Source: Moorena sp. SS36440bin_2 (GTDB lineage: Bacteria; Cyanobacteriota; Cyanobacteriia; Cyanobacteriales; Coleofasciculaceae). From it: a stretch of DNA of 49,823 bases. The stretch spans positions 18,721 through 68,543 of the forward strand of contig WTKN01000295.1 of assembly GCA_011524395.1 (NCBI GenBank), read 5' to 3'. The notes beneath the pieces were generated by a model. It did not search any database, was not told where the DNA came from, and was given only the letters and a program-made list of their open reading frames with translations. Shown here one piece after another: positions 1-7,730 of the stretch (positions are counted from its first letter, which is position 1; each line of letters begins with the position of its first letter). The position numbers and the translations under genes are program-made.

Positions 1-528
1 AGATTTTTGGTCAGCTAGCTGCTTCTGTAACTTTTTGACCAGATTAGATTGCTCTTTAGCCTGCTGTTGCAAAGACTGATAACTTTCGGTCTGTTCAGCA
101 GTTTCAGATTTTTGGTCAGCTAACTTCTGTTGTAAGTCTTCAATCAAAGTAGCTTGTTGTTGAGCTTGCTGTTGTAAAGACTGGTAATCTTCTTGGGATA
201 CACCAGAACCACCAGGCTCAGACACATCAGTTTGTAGCGGTTGCTTACCCTCTATAACCTGAATCTTGGTTGGAGATTTTGTGGCTCCATTGTTGGCGGA
301 TGTTTCCTTTGGCTCCGGTGGATTTTCCAGGGCAATAGTCATACTTGCCTGCTGGCATGCGATCGCAATATTACCTCGGGCGATACGCTCAATTAGTTCC
401 GAGCGGGACAATCCAGTATTCTGAGCCATCTGAGTCAACAAGCCAATGCCTGTAGGGGTCAGGGATATCCCCACCTTGGACTTACCTTCTGAATACTGGC
501 TAGCAGTTTTACGGCTTTTCTTGGGCAT
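1..528 (-). CDS. Ribbon-helix-helix-like / coiled-coil protein, 3' end cut by window edge
   Basis: The open frame starts at the ATG at 526-528, reads 176 codons without a stop and leaves the window at base 1. The start has a strong Shine-Dalgarno (GGAGG, about 8 nt upstream). Residues 1-16 are basic. Residues 17-52 (KVGISLTPTGIGLLTQMAQ, then LSRSELIERIARG) look like a ribbon-helix-helix DNA-binding fold: a short strand followed by two helices. A Pro/Ser-rich linker follows, then Gln-rich coiled coil with two copies of a unit of about 35 residues (YQSLQQQA ... LQ(Q/K)(K/Q)LADQKS). It lies 219 bp downstream of a phycobilisome linker whose own C-terminal tail carries a similar coiled-coil motif. 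The frame is sure; the DNA-binding role is inferred from fold appearance only. The C-terminus is not visible. Confidence 0.8.
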   Translation of the reverse strand, partial: MPKKSRKTASQYSEGKSKVGISLTPTGIGLLTQMAQNTGLSRSELIERIARGNIAIACQQASMTIALENPPEPKETSANNGATKSPTKIQVIEGKQPLQTDVSEPGGSGVSQEDYQSLQQQAQQQATLIEDLQQKLADQKSETAEQTESYQSLQQQAKEQSNLVKKLQKQLADQKS

Positions 529-747
529 TGGCTTTTCCTCCGGATCAGCTATTTAAAGTCTATATATTTTACTTTTAAAAGTACCTCGTTAAAAGCTTTA
601 GTTAAAACCTTTACTTAAAAGCTTGTATTTCCCAGGTAGTTGTTGAGGGTTGACCGCTGTCATTTAACTCTCAACAGTCAACCCTCAACAACCTACACAT
701 TTCTATGGCAACTGGCGATAGAGCTAATCGCAGCTCTATTAATTACT
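529..747. repeat. Intergenic inverted repeat between coiled-coil gene and linker gene
   Basis: A perfect 16-bp inverted repeat (GTTGTTGAGGGTTGAC at 639-654, its complement at 677-692) surrounds a 22-nt spacer. It lies downstream of the linker stop at 748 and upstream of the coiled-coil gene start. It could be a terminator-like hairpin or processing site between the two genes, although no U-run follows it on the minus strand. It could equally be a dispersed palindromic repeat. Confidence 0.6.
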
Positions 748-1800
748 CTAATAACTACGAGGCCGCCACTTATTCAACTGGGTTTCTGCAATCATAGCTA
801 AACGCCGCTGATCAGCAATCTTTTCTTGTAACGTAGCAATTTCCTGGGCCTGTTTTTCAGACTTTTGTAGCAGAGCTTCATAACTGTTTGGCTCTACAGT
901 CGCTGCTGCCATGGGGATTTGGGCTGCAATGCTGGTGAAACCACTACCACCATTGCTCGAAGAACTGTAAGACTGCCATTTGCTAAACTGTGATGCTCCC
1001 AAGCTAGCCAATGGTTGTAAGTCTGCGACCTTTTGCTGCAAGGTTTTCAGCAGTTCTTCTTGCTCTTGGCATTTCCGTTGGATGGCTTGATACGCTTGTG
1101 AGCGTTGTTTCTGAGCTTCTGTGGGAGCTTGCTGGGGTTTGATTTTGAGCTTAAGTACTTCATCCAATAAGGCTTGGATATCAGTAACTGGGGCTTGGCC
1201 AAGGGGATTATTGTAAATAATCGATTTATTTAGCCTTGGCAAATTCCCTGACAAATTGTCTTTATCAGAGCTAGAAACGCTGGGCGTCAGCACGAACATG
1301 TTAGTAAACCCCAGCAGCTTTTTGCCTGTTTGGGTTTTATAGCCCCGGTAAAAGGGTACGATATATTCCCCAAACACTTCTTGGTATTCCTCACTATCGA
1401 TGTAGGAATCAATCTCCGTTTCGAAACCTCCTTTATCCAGTACTTGGCTGTGATAAAAAGTCTCGGAGTAGTCATCAGGAGCACGACCGAGCAAATGCTT
1501 AAAATTCAGCTCGATTGAGCGGTAGCGAGGACAAATATCGAAGAACCTCGACCGATACAACTCTGACTTGGCAACCTGGCGCACAAACTCACGGACAGTG
1601 ATTTCGCCCTGCTTGAGCTGGGATTCCGGGACAGTTAGCCGTTCAGTTTCCATGACATGGGCATTTCCCAAAACCTGACGGTAGACTGCTCGAATCACCG
1701 TCTCGATTTCTGCTTCCGAACGACCTGGCCACAGCTCAATTGGATCAATTTCTTCCCAGGCTTGATACTGACCTTGCCTGGTTTGAGTTGTGTTTTGCAT
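748..1800 (-). CDS. Phycobilisome rod linker (phycoerythrin type) with coiled-coil tail
   Basis: 350 aa. Residues about 20-195 form a complete PBS linker domain (pfam00427 type), with VIRAVYRQVLGN, REFVRQVAKSELYRSRFF, IELNFKHLLGRAP and AEIDSYIDS-like motifs. It resembles CpeC most closely (shared RGYKTQTGKK and LGFT). The usual C-terminal CpcD-like cap (pfam01383) is absent. Instead residues about 205-350 are Gln/Lys-rich coiled coil with two related segments, LLKTLQQKVADL ... FSKWQ and EIATLQEKIADQ ... LNKW. No Shine-Dalgarno precedes the start, unlike the four linkers upstream. It is probably a lumen-filling rod linker of the CpeD/CpeE group, attaching phycoerythrin discs at a defined rod position. 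The tail suggests an extra partner, possibly the neighbouring coiled-coil protein. The family is certain; the exact subtype is not. Confidence 0.9.
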   Translation of the reverse strand: MQNTTQTRQGQYQAWEEIDPIELWPGRSEAEIETVIRAVYRQVLGNAHVMETERLTVPESQLKQGEITVREFVRQVAKSELYRSRFFDICPRYRSIELNFKHLLGRAPDDYSETFYHSQVLDKGGFETEIDSYIDSEEYQEVFGEYIVPFYRGYKTQTGKKLLGFTNMFVLTPSVSSSDKDNLSGNLPRLNKSIIYNNPLGQAPVTDIQALLDEVLKLKIKPQQAPTEAQKQRSQAYQAIQRKCQEQEELLKTLQQKVADLQPLASLGASQFSKWQSYSSSSNGGSGFTSIAAQIPMAAATVEPNSYEALLQKSEKQAQEIATLQEKIADQRRLAMIAETQLNKWRPRSY

Positions 1801-1949
1801 GAGTTTTTGAGCTTCTGTGAGAATTTTATGGGCTGTTTGTGTTTCTAAGAGCTGATTCGTAAAGTAAATCTTAAGAAGTCTGAAAGCATTGCTATGATTG
1901 TCTTTTGGATATTAAAGAGTTCAATGGTAGTTCTATTTGAGCGCAAGCC

Positions 1950-2180
1950 TTATCCTACAAGGTTTAGTGCGAGATGACGAATCAGCTCTAAAGGAGGTGC
2001 TATTTGGCGTTTATTGAGACTTAGAATATTAGCAAGTAGTTTATTGATATCAGCTATCAGAAACCTTGTTACTTCCAATAGATCTTGTAGATCTTGGCAA
2101 CAAAAAACTGTTACCTCTAGTACAACTTTGCGATCGCTATAATCCCTAAGAGTGCTAGTTCCATCTGTAATCTCTGACAT
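1950..2180 (-). CDS. Possible small protein (76 aa), unknown
   Basis: This is a small open frame on the same strand as the flanking linker genes, inside a 583-bp gap. It encodes 76 residues with an amphipathic pattern (LQDLLEVTRFLIADINKLLANIL) and no recognised motif. There is no clear ribosome binding site. It could be a real accessory gene of the linker operon or chance; the AT-rich stretch upstream (2200-2380) would fit either a promoter or plain spacer. Confidence 0.3.
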   Translation of the reverse strand: MSEITDGTSTLRDYSDRKVVLEVTVFCCQDLQDLLEVTRFLIADINKLLANILSLNKRQIAPPLELIRHLALNLVG

Positions 2181-2383
2181 CGCTAAACTACATTTAATTT
2201 ACTAAAGTTTGAATTTCACAAGCCTCAAATAAACTCCAAATTTTCACCAATGTTCAACTATTAAATAGTGTTACTTTTTTATTTATAAATTGGCTTTTTA
2301 TTGCTTACAAATTTTTATAAAAAAAATAACATCTATAAACTTAGCTGATATTAAATACAGAATACTGAACCCGGAAAGTCAAC

Positions 2384-3145
2384 CTAACCTACTTCAGTAA
2401 TACTGACAATTTTGCTGCCCATTTTGTGAATATTTTGAATCCTCGCCGACAGCTGGTCGTAACCTACCTCATAGGTAGCATTACTCCGCTTAAAGCGAGA
2501 ACCAACACCAGCTTTAGCTACAGTAATCTTAAAGCGCTTGCCCGTATTGGCGTAAGTACCTGAACCCCCAACAGGAGCAGTAATCTTGGTAGACCGATTA
2601 GCTGCTAAATCACTAATCAGCTTGGCTTGGTTACCGCTATCACTAGTAGCATCTCCCCGCATCAAACAAAACGTCCGATTAAAGGCTACGTTCTTAATCC
2701 CAACTTCAGTACTATTACTACGAGGATAGGGAACAATCAACTCCCCAAAACTCAACTTATACTCGTCGCTATCGATATAAGAATCGATGTCTGCCTCGTA
2801 GCCAGCAGTGTTATAAATTAGAACGTGTTCGGCAATTTCAGTTTGATCCTGGGGAGCACGACCTAGAAAATGCTTGTAGTTGAGCTCAATGAAACGATAC
2901 TGGGAAGCAGAATCAAAAAACAGGGACTTATACAAGTCTGATTTAGCGACCATGCGTACAAAGCCCCGTACACTGATCTCTCCATTGCGCAGCATCGATT
3001 CAGCACTAGTTAAGCGATCGGATTCCAGCAAGTGTGGGTTACCTAAAACCTGTTTGTAAACTGCGCGAATTACTGTCTGCAGATCATCTTCTGTTGCACC
3101 AGGACGCAACTCTACCGGGTCAGCATCGATTACCCAAAGTGACAT
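2384..3145 (-). CDS. Phycobilisome rod linker with CpcD cap
   Basis: 253 aa. The N-terminal PBS linker domain spans about residues 10-170 ([61 protein letters not shown]). The C-terminal CpcD-like domain spans about 195-253 ([11 protein letters not shown] ... [23 protein letters not shown]). This two-domain layout is that of terminal or lumenal rod linkers that sit in the central hole of phycobilisome hexamers and fix rod order. It has a good Shine-Dalgarno (AGGAGG). It is closely related to the next upstream gene (3312-4106), so the pair looks like a tandem duplication. Probably phycoerythrin-associated (CpeD/CpeE group) because of its place in the cpeC cluster; a CpcC-type rod linker is the alternative. 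Confidence 0.92.
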   Translation of the reverse strand: MSLWVIDADPVELRPGATEDDLQTVIRAVYKQVLGNPHLLESDRLTSAESMLRNGEISVRGFVRMVAKSDLYKSLFFDSASQYRFIELNYKHFLGRAPQDQTEIAEHVLIYNTAGYEADIDSYIDSDEYKLSFGELIVPYPRSNSTEVGIKNVAFNRTFCLMRGDATSDSGNQAKLISDLAANRSTKITAPVGGSGTYANTGKRFKITVAKAGVGSRFKRSNATYEVGYDQLSARIQNIHKMGSKIVSITEVG

Positions 3146-3311
3146 TTAAATTCCTCCTAGATTCTTTGAGCAGATTTAGCTAATTTAAACAGCTATTCAG
3201 TTATCAGTTACTAGTTTCTAGTTAACCGTTACCAGGAGTTGTTATTGATTACGATTAACTATTCACTTAGTAACTGATAACCGAGCTACTTTATCAATTG
3301 GATCAATTGGA
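3146..3311. repeat. Intergenic inverted and direct repeats
   Basis: A stretch containing TTATCAGTTACTA around 3199-3213 is matched by its near-complement (TAGTAACTGATAA) around 3269-3281, giving a long-loop inverted repeat. A nearly contiguous triplicate of ATCAATTGG follows at about 3293-3315, just before the upstream linker's stop codon. The function is unknown; a processing or attenuation site between the linkers is possible. Confidence 0.5.
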
Positions 3312-4106
3312 TCAATTTAACTCAGTAATACTGAGAATTTTGCCACCGCTTTTATGAATACTCTGCACTTGTTCAGAGAGTTGATCGTAGCTAACCTGAT
3401 AGTTCAGCTTGCTATACTTATTCAAGCGGGCAGCACCAGCACATGTGGAAACAGCAATCTGGTAACGCTTGCCAGTGTTGCCATAACCTGCACCATTTCC
3501 AACAGCTGGAGCCTTAACTTTTGGAGATAGATTACTAGCTACAGAGGTAATTAGCTGAGCTGGTTTTCCACTATCACTGGTCGGAGCACCTCGCAGTAAG
3601 GAGAACATCCGATTAAAGCCCACATTCTTAATTCCCAATTGGCTACGAATGCTGCGGGGGTAGGGAACGACGTCCTCGCCAAAATTCTGGAGATATTCGT
3701 CACTATCGATATAGGAATCGATTTCAGCCTCATAACCCTGTTGATTGTAAAGGCTAACGTGCTCAGAGATTTCCCCTTGATCTAAAGGAGCACGACCCAG
3801 CAAATGTTTGCAATTAAGTTCAATGAACCGATAGGGCGAAGACCCCTGGAAAAATCGGGATTGATACAGGGATGATTGAGCGACCATGCGCACAAAGCCA
3901 CGGACAGTAATATCCCCATTGCGCAACATTGATTCCCCATTGGTGAGTCGCTCGCTCTCCATGAGATGGGCATTGCCCAAAACCTGCTTGTAAACAGCTC
4001 GAATTACCGTTTGTAAATCATCTTCAGTAGCAAAAGGCTGTAATTTTAATGGATCACCTTCAAAGGCATCCAAGCCTAGAACAGCTGACCGAGTTAAATT
4101 TCCCAT
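3312..4106 (-). CDS. Phycobilisome rod linker with CpcD cap
   Basis: 264 aa with the same two-domain layout as the next gene: PBS linker domain about 20-180 ([54 protein letters not shown]) and CpcD cap about 205-264 (KRYQIAVSTC ... YDQLSEQVQSIHKSGGKILSITE). The start is supported by AGGAG 8 nt upstream. Only 45 bp separate it from the preceding linker (4152-4940), so the two are probably cotranscribed. A cysteine lies in the linker core (IELNCKHLLG), where its neighbours have Asn-Tyr or Asn-Phe. Probably a CpeD/CpeE-group phycoerythrin rod linker. Confidence 0.92.
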   Translation of the reverse strand: MGNLTRSAVLGLDAFEGDPLKLQPFATEDDLQTVIRAVYKQVLGNAHLMESERLTNGESMLRNGDITVRGFVRMVAQSSLYQSRFFQGSSPYRFIELNCKHLLGRAPLDQGEISEHVSLYNQQGYEAEIDSYIDSDEYLQNFGEDVVPYPRSIRSQLGIKNVGFNRMFSLLRGAPTSDSGKPAQLITSVASNLSPKVKAPAVGNGAGYGNTGKRYQIAVSTCAGAARLNKYSKLNYQVSYDQLSEQVQSIHKSGGKILSITELN

Positions 4107-4151
4107 TTTTATCTCTCCTTTAAAACTTCCGAAAAGACAAAACCCCAGAAA

Positions 4152-4940
4152 TTAGGAGATTTCTGTAATGCTGACGATTGTTCCGCTAGTGCGATTAATC
4201 CGCTGAATTTGGGGTGTCATCTTGCTGCCAGGAACAATGTACTCAGTGGTACTACGACGGCGACGACCGCTGTACATGGCACCCCGGACAACAATTTTGA
4301 ACGTCTTTTCGGTAGCATCAGCATAAGCGGCCGCACGACAACCTGCCAGTGGCACAATTTCGCTGGTGCTATTGGTGGCAACTGCTTCTACCAAGGAAGA
4401 GCTTTTTATAGCGCTATCAATTTCTGAACGACCCCTTACCAAGGTGAGGGTACGGTTATAGCCCACCTGCTTTTGACCGATTTGGCTACTTGCACAATAG
4501 TAGGGTACGATATTCTCCCCAAACTTAACTTGGTACTCCTCACTATTGATGTAAGAATCAATCTCTGCATCGTAGCCCTGCTCAATACAGATGCGGATGT
4601 GTTCCGAAATTTCGGTTTGATCTAGGGGAGCACGACCCAATAAATGCTTAAAGTTCAGCTCAATAAACCGGTAGGGCGCACAGGATTCAAAATACCGAGC
4701 GCGATAGAAATCTGATTTGGCAACAGCCCGGACAAATTCCCTGACACTGATGCTGCCATCGCATAATTGCGATTCAGCACTCACCAGCCGCTCGCTCTCC
4801 ATAATGTGGGGGTTGCCCAAAACTTGACGATAAACTGCCCGAATTACAGCTTGTACTTCATCAATGCCGCTAGTGGGCCATAGTTCAAAGATGGTATCTG
4901 AATCTATACCAAATTTGGCAGTAGGCGCTGTACTGACCAT
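4152..4940 (-). CDS. Phycobilisome rod linker with CpcD cap
   Basis: 262 aa. PBS linker domain about 18-178 (VQAVIRAVYRQVLGNPHIMESERL, REFVRAVAKSDFYRARYF, FIELNFKHLLGRAP, YDAEIDSYINSEEY). CpcD-like cap about 200-262 (KTFKIVVRGA, then IQRINRTSGTIVSITEIS). A Shine-Dalgarno GGAG lies 10 nt before the ATG. Second gene of the array after cpeC. Its cap has the basic run GRRRRS, more basic than its paralogues. It probably sets the position of one phycoerythrin (or phycocyanin) hexamer in the rod. Subtype assignment would need alignment with experimentally placed linkers. Confidence 0.92.
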   Translation of the reverse strand: MVSTAPTAKFGIDSDTIFELWPTSGIDEVQAVIRAVYRQVLGNPHIMESERLVSAESQLCDGSISVREFVRAVAKSDFYRARYFESCAPYRFIELNFKHLLGRAPLDQTEISEHIRICIEQGYDAEIDSYINSEEYQVKFGENIVPYYCASSQIGQKQVGYNRTLTLVRGRSEIDSAIKSSSLVEAVATNSTSEIVPLAGCRAAAYADATEKTFKIVVRGAMYSGRRRRSTTEYIVPGSKMTPQIQRINRTSGTIVSITEIS

Positions 4941-5131
4941 TTAAATTTCTCCTTGCAAAAAACTTATTCAAAAATAGAGGGAATTTTCCTTCCCAAAACA
5001 AATTAACCAATCTTTCATTGTACTGTATCTCTACCTTCTTTGGCAGCAAACTAGTTGGCTTGCTGCCAAAGTACCCAGAAATACACGAACTTTTCCAGAT
5101 TAGAAACGTTTGAATCCCAATTGAATCCTAA

Positions 5132-6001
5132 TTACACAACGGTGATGCTTGCGATCACGCCACCCTGCTTATGAATCCGCTGGTACTCTTTGGAGAGCTG
5201 ATCAAACGGAACCAGGTATACCTGATTACTGCGCCGGAATTTGGATACCCGATTCACTGCACCAGGGGACTTATAGCCAGTTACCTCAATGCGGTACACC
5301 TTACCTTCAGCAGTAGCTCCAGCACCATGACGAGTTCTGGCACCCAATGGCGTGTCTTGGAAAGACCAGCCAGATACCCCACCAGATGGGGGAATCACTG
5401 CTGTAGGAATTTCTTGAATTACATTCTTATTTAGACAGGGACTATTGCCAGCCAAGCTCCCTTTGAAGTCGCTACTAGATGCTCCTCGCAACAGTTGGAA
5501 CATGTGGGTAAACCCAAGCATCTTTTTGCCTGTTTGGGTTTTGTAGCCCCGGTAAAAGGGAACCGTGTCTTCCCCATAGACTTCCTGGTACTCGTCACTG
5601 TCGAGGTAGGAATCAATCTCTGCCTCGAAGCCTCCTTGATCCCAGATAATACTGTGAGCTTTCATCTCATCGAAGCCATCGGGAGCCCGACCAAGTAAAT
5701 GTTTGAAATTCAGCTCAATTACCCGGTAACGGGGGGATTTGTCGAAAAACCGGGAGCTGTAAGCATCCGATTTAGCTACTGCCCGCACAAATTCCCGAAC
5801 GCTTAGTTCTCCTAGTTTAAATTGAGACTCTGGGACAGCCAGTCGCTCACTTTCCATGACATAAGCATTGCCCAAGACTTGCCGATAGACCGCCCGAATC
5901 ACGGCCTCAGCGTCCTCGCTTGAGATACCTGGCCATACTTCAATTGGATCTGTGTCTTCAAATAGGCCGACACCTAGCTGTGATGCTGGTCCGAATGCCA
6001 T
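5132..6001 (-). CDS. cpeC: Phycoerythrin-associated rod linker CpeC
   Basis: 289 aa. The N-terminus (MAFGPASQLGVGLFEDT), the VMESERLAVPESQFKLGELS segment, the FTHMFQLLRGASSSD segment and the cap (GARTRHGAGATAEGKVYRIE, ending FDQLSKEYQRIHKQGGVIAS) match what I remember of the CpeC group. PBS linker domain about 20-180; CpcD cap about 230-289. CpeC joins the first phycoerythrin hexamer to the distal phycocyanin disc in the rod. AGGAG lies 10 nt before the ATG. First gene of a same-strand array of five linkers, like the cpeCDE operons of other phycoerythrin-producing cyanobacteria. In those, the operon is light-colour or CpeR/CcaR controlled; I saw no CcaR L-box repeat upstream. Confidence 0.88.
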   Translation of the reverse strand: MAFGPASQLGVGLFEDTDPIEVWPGISSEDAEAVIRAVYRQVLGNAYVMESERLAVPESQFKLGELSVREFVRAVAKSDAYSSRFFDKSPRYRVIELNFKHLLGRAPDGFDEMKAHSIIWDQGGFEAEIDSYLDSDEYQEVYGEDTVPFYRGYKTQTGKKMLGFTHMFQLLRGASSSDFKGSLAGNSPCLNKNVIQEIPTAVIPPSGGVSGWSFQDTPLGARTRHGAGATAEGKVYRIEVTGYKSPGAVNRVSKFRRSNQVYLVPFDQLSKEYQRIHKQGGVIASITVV

Positions 6002-6455
6002 TAAAAGATTCTCCTAGATAGCAACAAATTTTTTAATCAGGGTTTTCTCAGGGTGTTTAAAAAACTTTACAAGCTTTTAAACAACAACATAACCTCTCTA
6101 CGACTCCTGATTAAGGAATCTTGGAAGCTCACAGTTCCTGTGAGCGAGATTGTGTCAGTGTTTTACACCTTCACACCTTCATTTATACAATGCCCTGATC
6201 ACCCTAAATTATCAAGATTTGTAAACTTCTAGGATTCTCTGTGATTGAAACTGACGATTATCTTAGAAATTATGAATTATCAAGTATGACTTAATTAACT
6301 ATCGAAACTTTGATTGTTTTATTTATCAATCATGCTTTTTAAGCTACTCTCAACCTAACCCCAAGCTCAAACAACCTCTAACCTTTAACCTTGGCCAAAA
6401 GGCCACCCGTGCGCGTTCAACCTTTAACCCTTTAACCCTTTAACCCTTCAATCCT
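6002..6455. promoter_or_regulatory. cpeC upstream region with inverted repeat, direct repeat and tandem octamer
   Basis: This 454-bp gap is the likely promoter and leader of the cpeC array. It contains a perfect 8-bp inverted repeat with a 3-nt loop (GCTCACAG at 6127-6134, CTGTGAGC at 6138-6145). It also has a tandem direct repeat ACACCTTC x2 (6165-6180). Near 6423-6462 are five 8-bp repeats (TTTAACCC, degenerating to TTCAACCC) after a GGCCAC-type dispersed repeat (about 6393-6420). The inverted repeat lacks a U-run, so operator or leader hairpin is more plausible than terminator. No TTGCACA L-box pair was seen. Confidence 0.45.
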
Positions 6456-7322
6456 TCAACCCTTCTGAATTTGTGCGATCGCTACCTTGACCAGTTGGCG
6501 AATTTCCTCTCGGTCATCGGATAACTTGGCGGTTAATGGGGGTAAAGCCGCTTCATCCTTTAGCTTCCCTAATGATAAGATTGCCCTCCGCCTCACTTCT
6601 TGGCTGGGGTCTTCCAGTAACGGGATTAAATGGGGAACCCCTACCTGGGGGTCAAGTTGGCTTACCGATGTAGCTGCTTCGGCACGAACATTGACAGATT
6701 CATCTTTCAGTGCTAATAGGAGAATTTCTGTAGCCTGGTCATTCCCTGGTTCATCTACAAATTTAGCGATCGCTCCCACCACTGCCATCCGCACATCTTC
6801 CGATTCCGAGTGGATTGCCTGATACAGATGTTCTGCTGCTTCTGCTCCAATGAACGCCAATGCCCATGAGGCATGACCTTTGGCAGATTGGGGATAATCT
6901 GCTGATTCCAACACCTCAATCAACTTTGGAACAGCCGCTTCGCCCATTCTGGCTAAGGCTCCAGCCGATGAACTCTTAACCACTGTATCCTCATCATTTA
7001 ACAAAGCATGAATCAGGGTAGGAACCGCCTGGGGATCCCTGATTTTTGCTAAAGCCTTGCCACAAGACCTGCGCACCACCGGGTTTGGGTGATTAGCTAG
7101 TCCTTCAATCACAAAGGGAGCTGCTGCCTGACCAATTTTGCCAAAGGCTTCCACGAATCCTAGTCTGACCATTCCCCGGCTATCAGCCAGGGATTCAACC
7201 ATCTTTTTTAACTGTTGCGCATTAGTAATCTCAACGTTTCCCTCAGCAAGTTGGCTATTGACATCAGCCAGAAAACGGTCAGTTTCCGAGGGAGCTGGCG
7301 GTTGAGTTTCCGATGTAACCAT
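6456..7322 (-). CDS. HEAT/PBS-lyase repeat protein, probable bilin lyase (CpeF/CpcE/CpcF superfamily)
   Basis: 288 aa. After a Pro-rich N-terminus, residues about 40-288 are helical HEAT-like repeats of about 31 residues (HPNPVVRRSCGKALAKI, LLNDEDTVVKSSSAGALARM, LKDESVNVRAEAATSVSQL, LEDPSQEVRRRAILSLGKL). This is the E/F-type phycobilin lyase and NblB fold. Such proteins attach or detach phycoerythrobilin at phycobiliprotein cysteines. The place in a phycoerythrin linker cluster and the segment GHASWALAFIGAEAAEHLY suggest a CpeF-like lyase (doubly linked bilin on beta-phycoerythrin), but I cannot separate this from CpeZ or NblB-like proteins by eye. The next gene upstream is a 68-aa protein only 57 bp away, probably in the same transcript. 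Confidence 0.85.
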   Translation of the reverse strand: MVTSETQPPAPSETDRFLADVNSQLAEGNVEITNAQQLKKMVESLADSRGMVRLGFVEAFGKIGQAAAPFVIEGLANHPNPVVRRSCGKALAKIRDPQAVPTLIHALLNDEDTVVKSSSAGALARMGEAAVPKLIEVLESADYPQSAKGHASWALAFIGAEAAEHLYQAIHSESEDVRMAVVGAIAKFVDEPGNDQATEILLLALKDESVNVRAEAATSVSQLDPQVGVPHLIPLLEDPSQEVRRRAILSLGKLKDEAALPPLTAKLSDDREEIRQLVKVAIAQIQKG

Positions 7323-7379
7323 GGGTAATTCCAGTTGCTTGAGTCAGTTGCTTCAAGAAGTTGATGGCAAGGATGATTC

Positions 7380-7586
7380 CTAGGGGCGGAGATTTTCCAG
7401 AGCAGCGTCAATCTTAACAATTTCCGGGTGGTTTTTGATATGCTCCATGGCCGCTTTTTTAGGCAATTTCACCTTCTGAGCCATTTTCATCACATCATTA
7501 ACGAGTCTTTCCCGATATTTCTCTAGTTCAGTAATAACTTCCTCAATTTCTGCCGGTGATGGCTGGGCTTCTTGAATTTCAGACAT
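7380..7586 (-). CDS. Conserved-looking small helical protein, 68 aa
   Basis: 68 residues, predicted all-helical (EIEEVITELEKYRERLVNDVMKM, then HPEIVKIDAALENL), with no membrane segment. It ends 57 bp before the HEAT-repeat lyase gene on the same strand and is probably cotranscribed with it. It follows a heptamer repeat tract. I do not recognise a family. Small helical proteins of this kind occur in phycoerythrin rod regions and could act as assembly factors, but nothing in the sequence shows function. Confidence 0.65.
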   Translation of the reverse strand: MSEIQEAQPSPAEIEEVITELEKYRERLVNDVMKMAQKVKLPKKAAMEHIKNHPEIVKIDAALENLRP

Positions 7587-7628
7587 TTTGGTGACGTTCT
7601 TATAATGGTGATTAATTATTATATAATC

Positions 7629-7677
7629 AGGTTACAGGTTACAGGTTACAGGTTACAAGTTAGAAGTTACAGGTTTG
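7629..7677. repeat. Heptamer tandem array (AGGTTAC)n
   Basis: Four perfect copies of AGGTTAC (7629-7656) are followed by three degenerate heptads. It is of the STRR type (short tandemly repeated repetitive sequences) known in filamentous cyanobacteria. A GGCCAC-type dispersed repeat follows at about 7686-7722. Confidence 0.9.
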
Positions 7678-7730
7678 AACTGTTTAACCTTGGCAAAAAG
7701 GCCACCCGTGAGCGTTCAACCGCTTAACCT

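Noticed and set aside
6127-6145. Inverted repeat as a terminator for the HEAT-repeat gene
   Set aside because: No T-run follows on either strand, and it sits nearer to cpeC as an upstream element.
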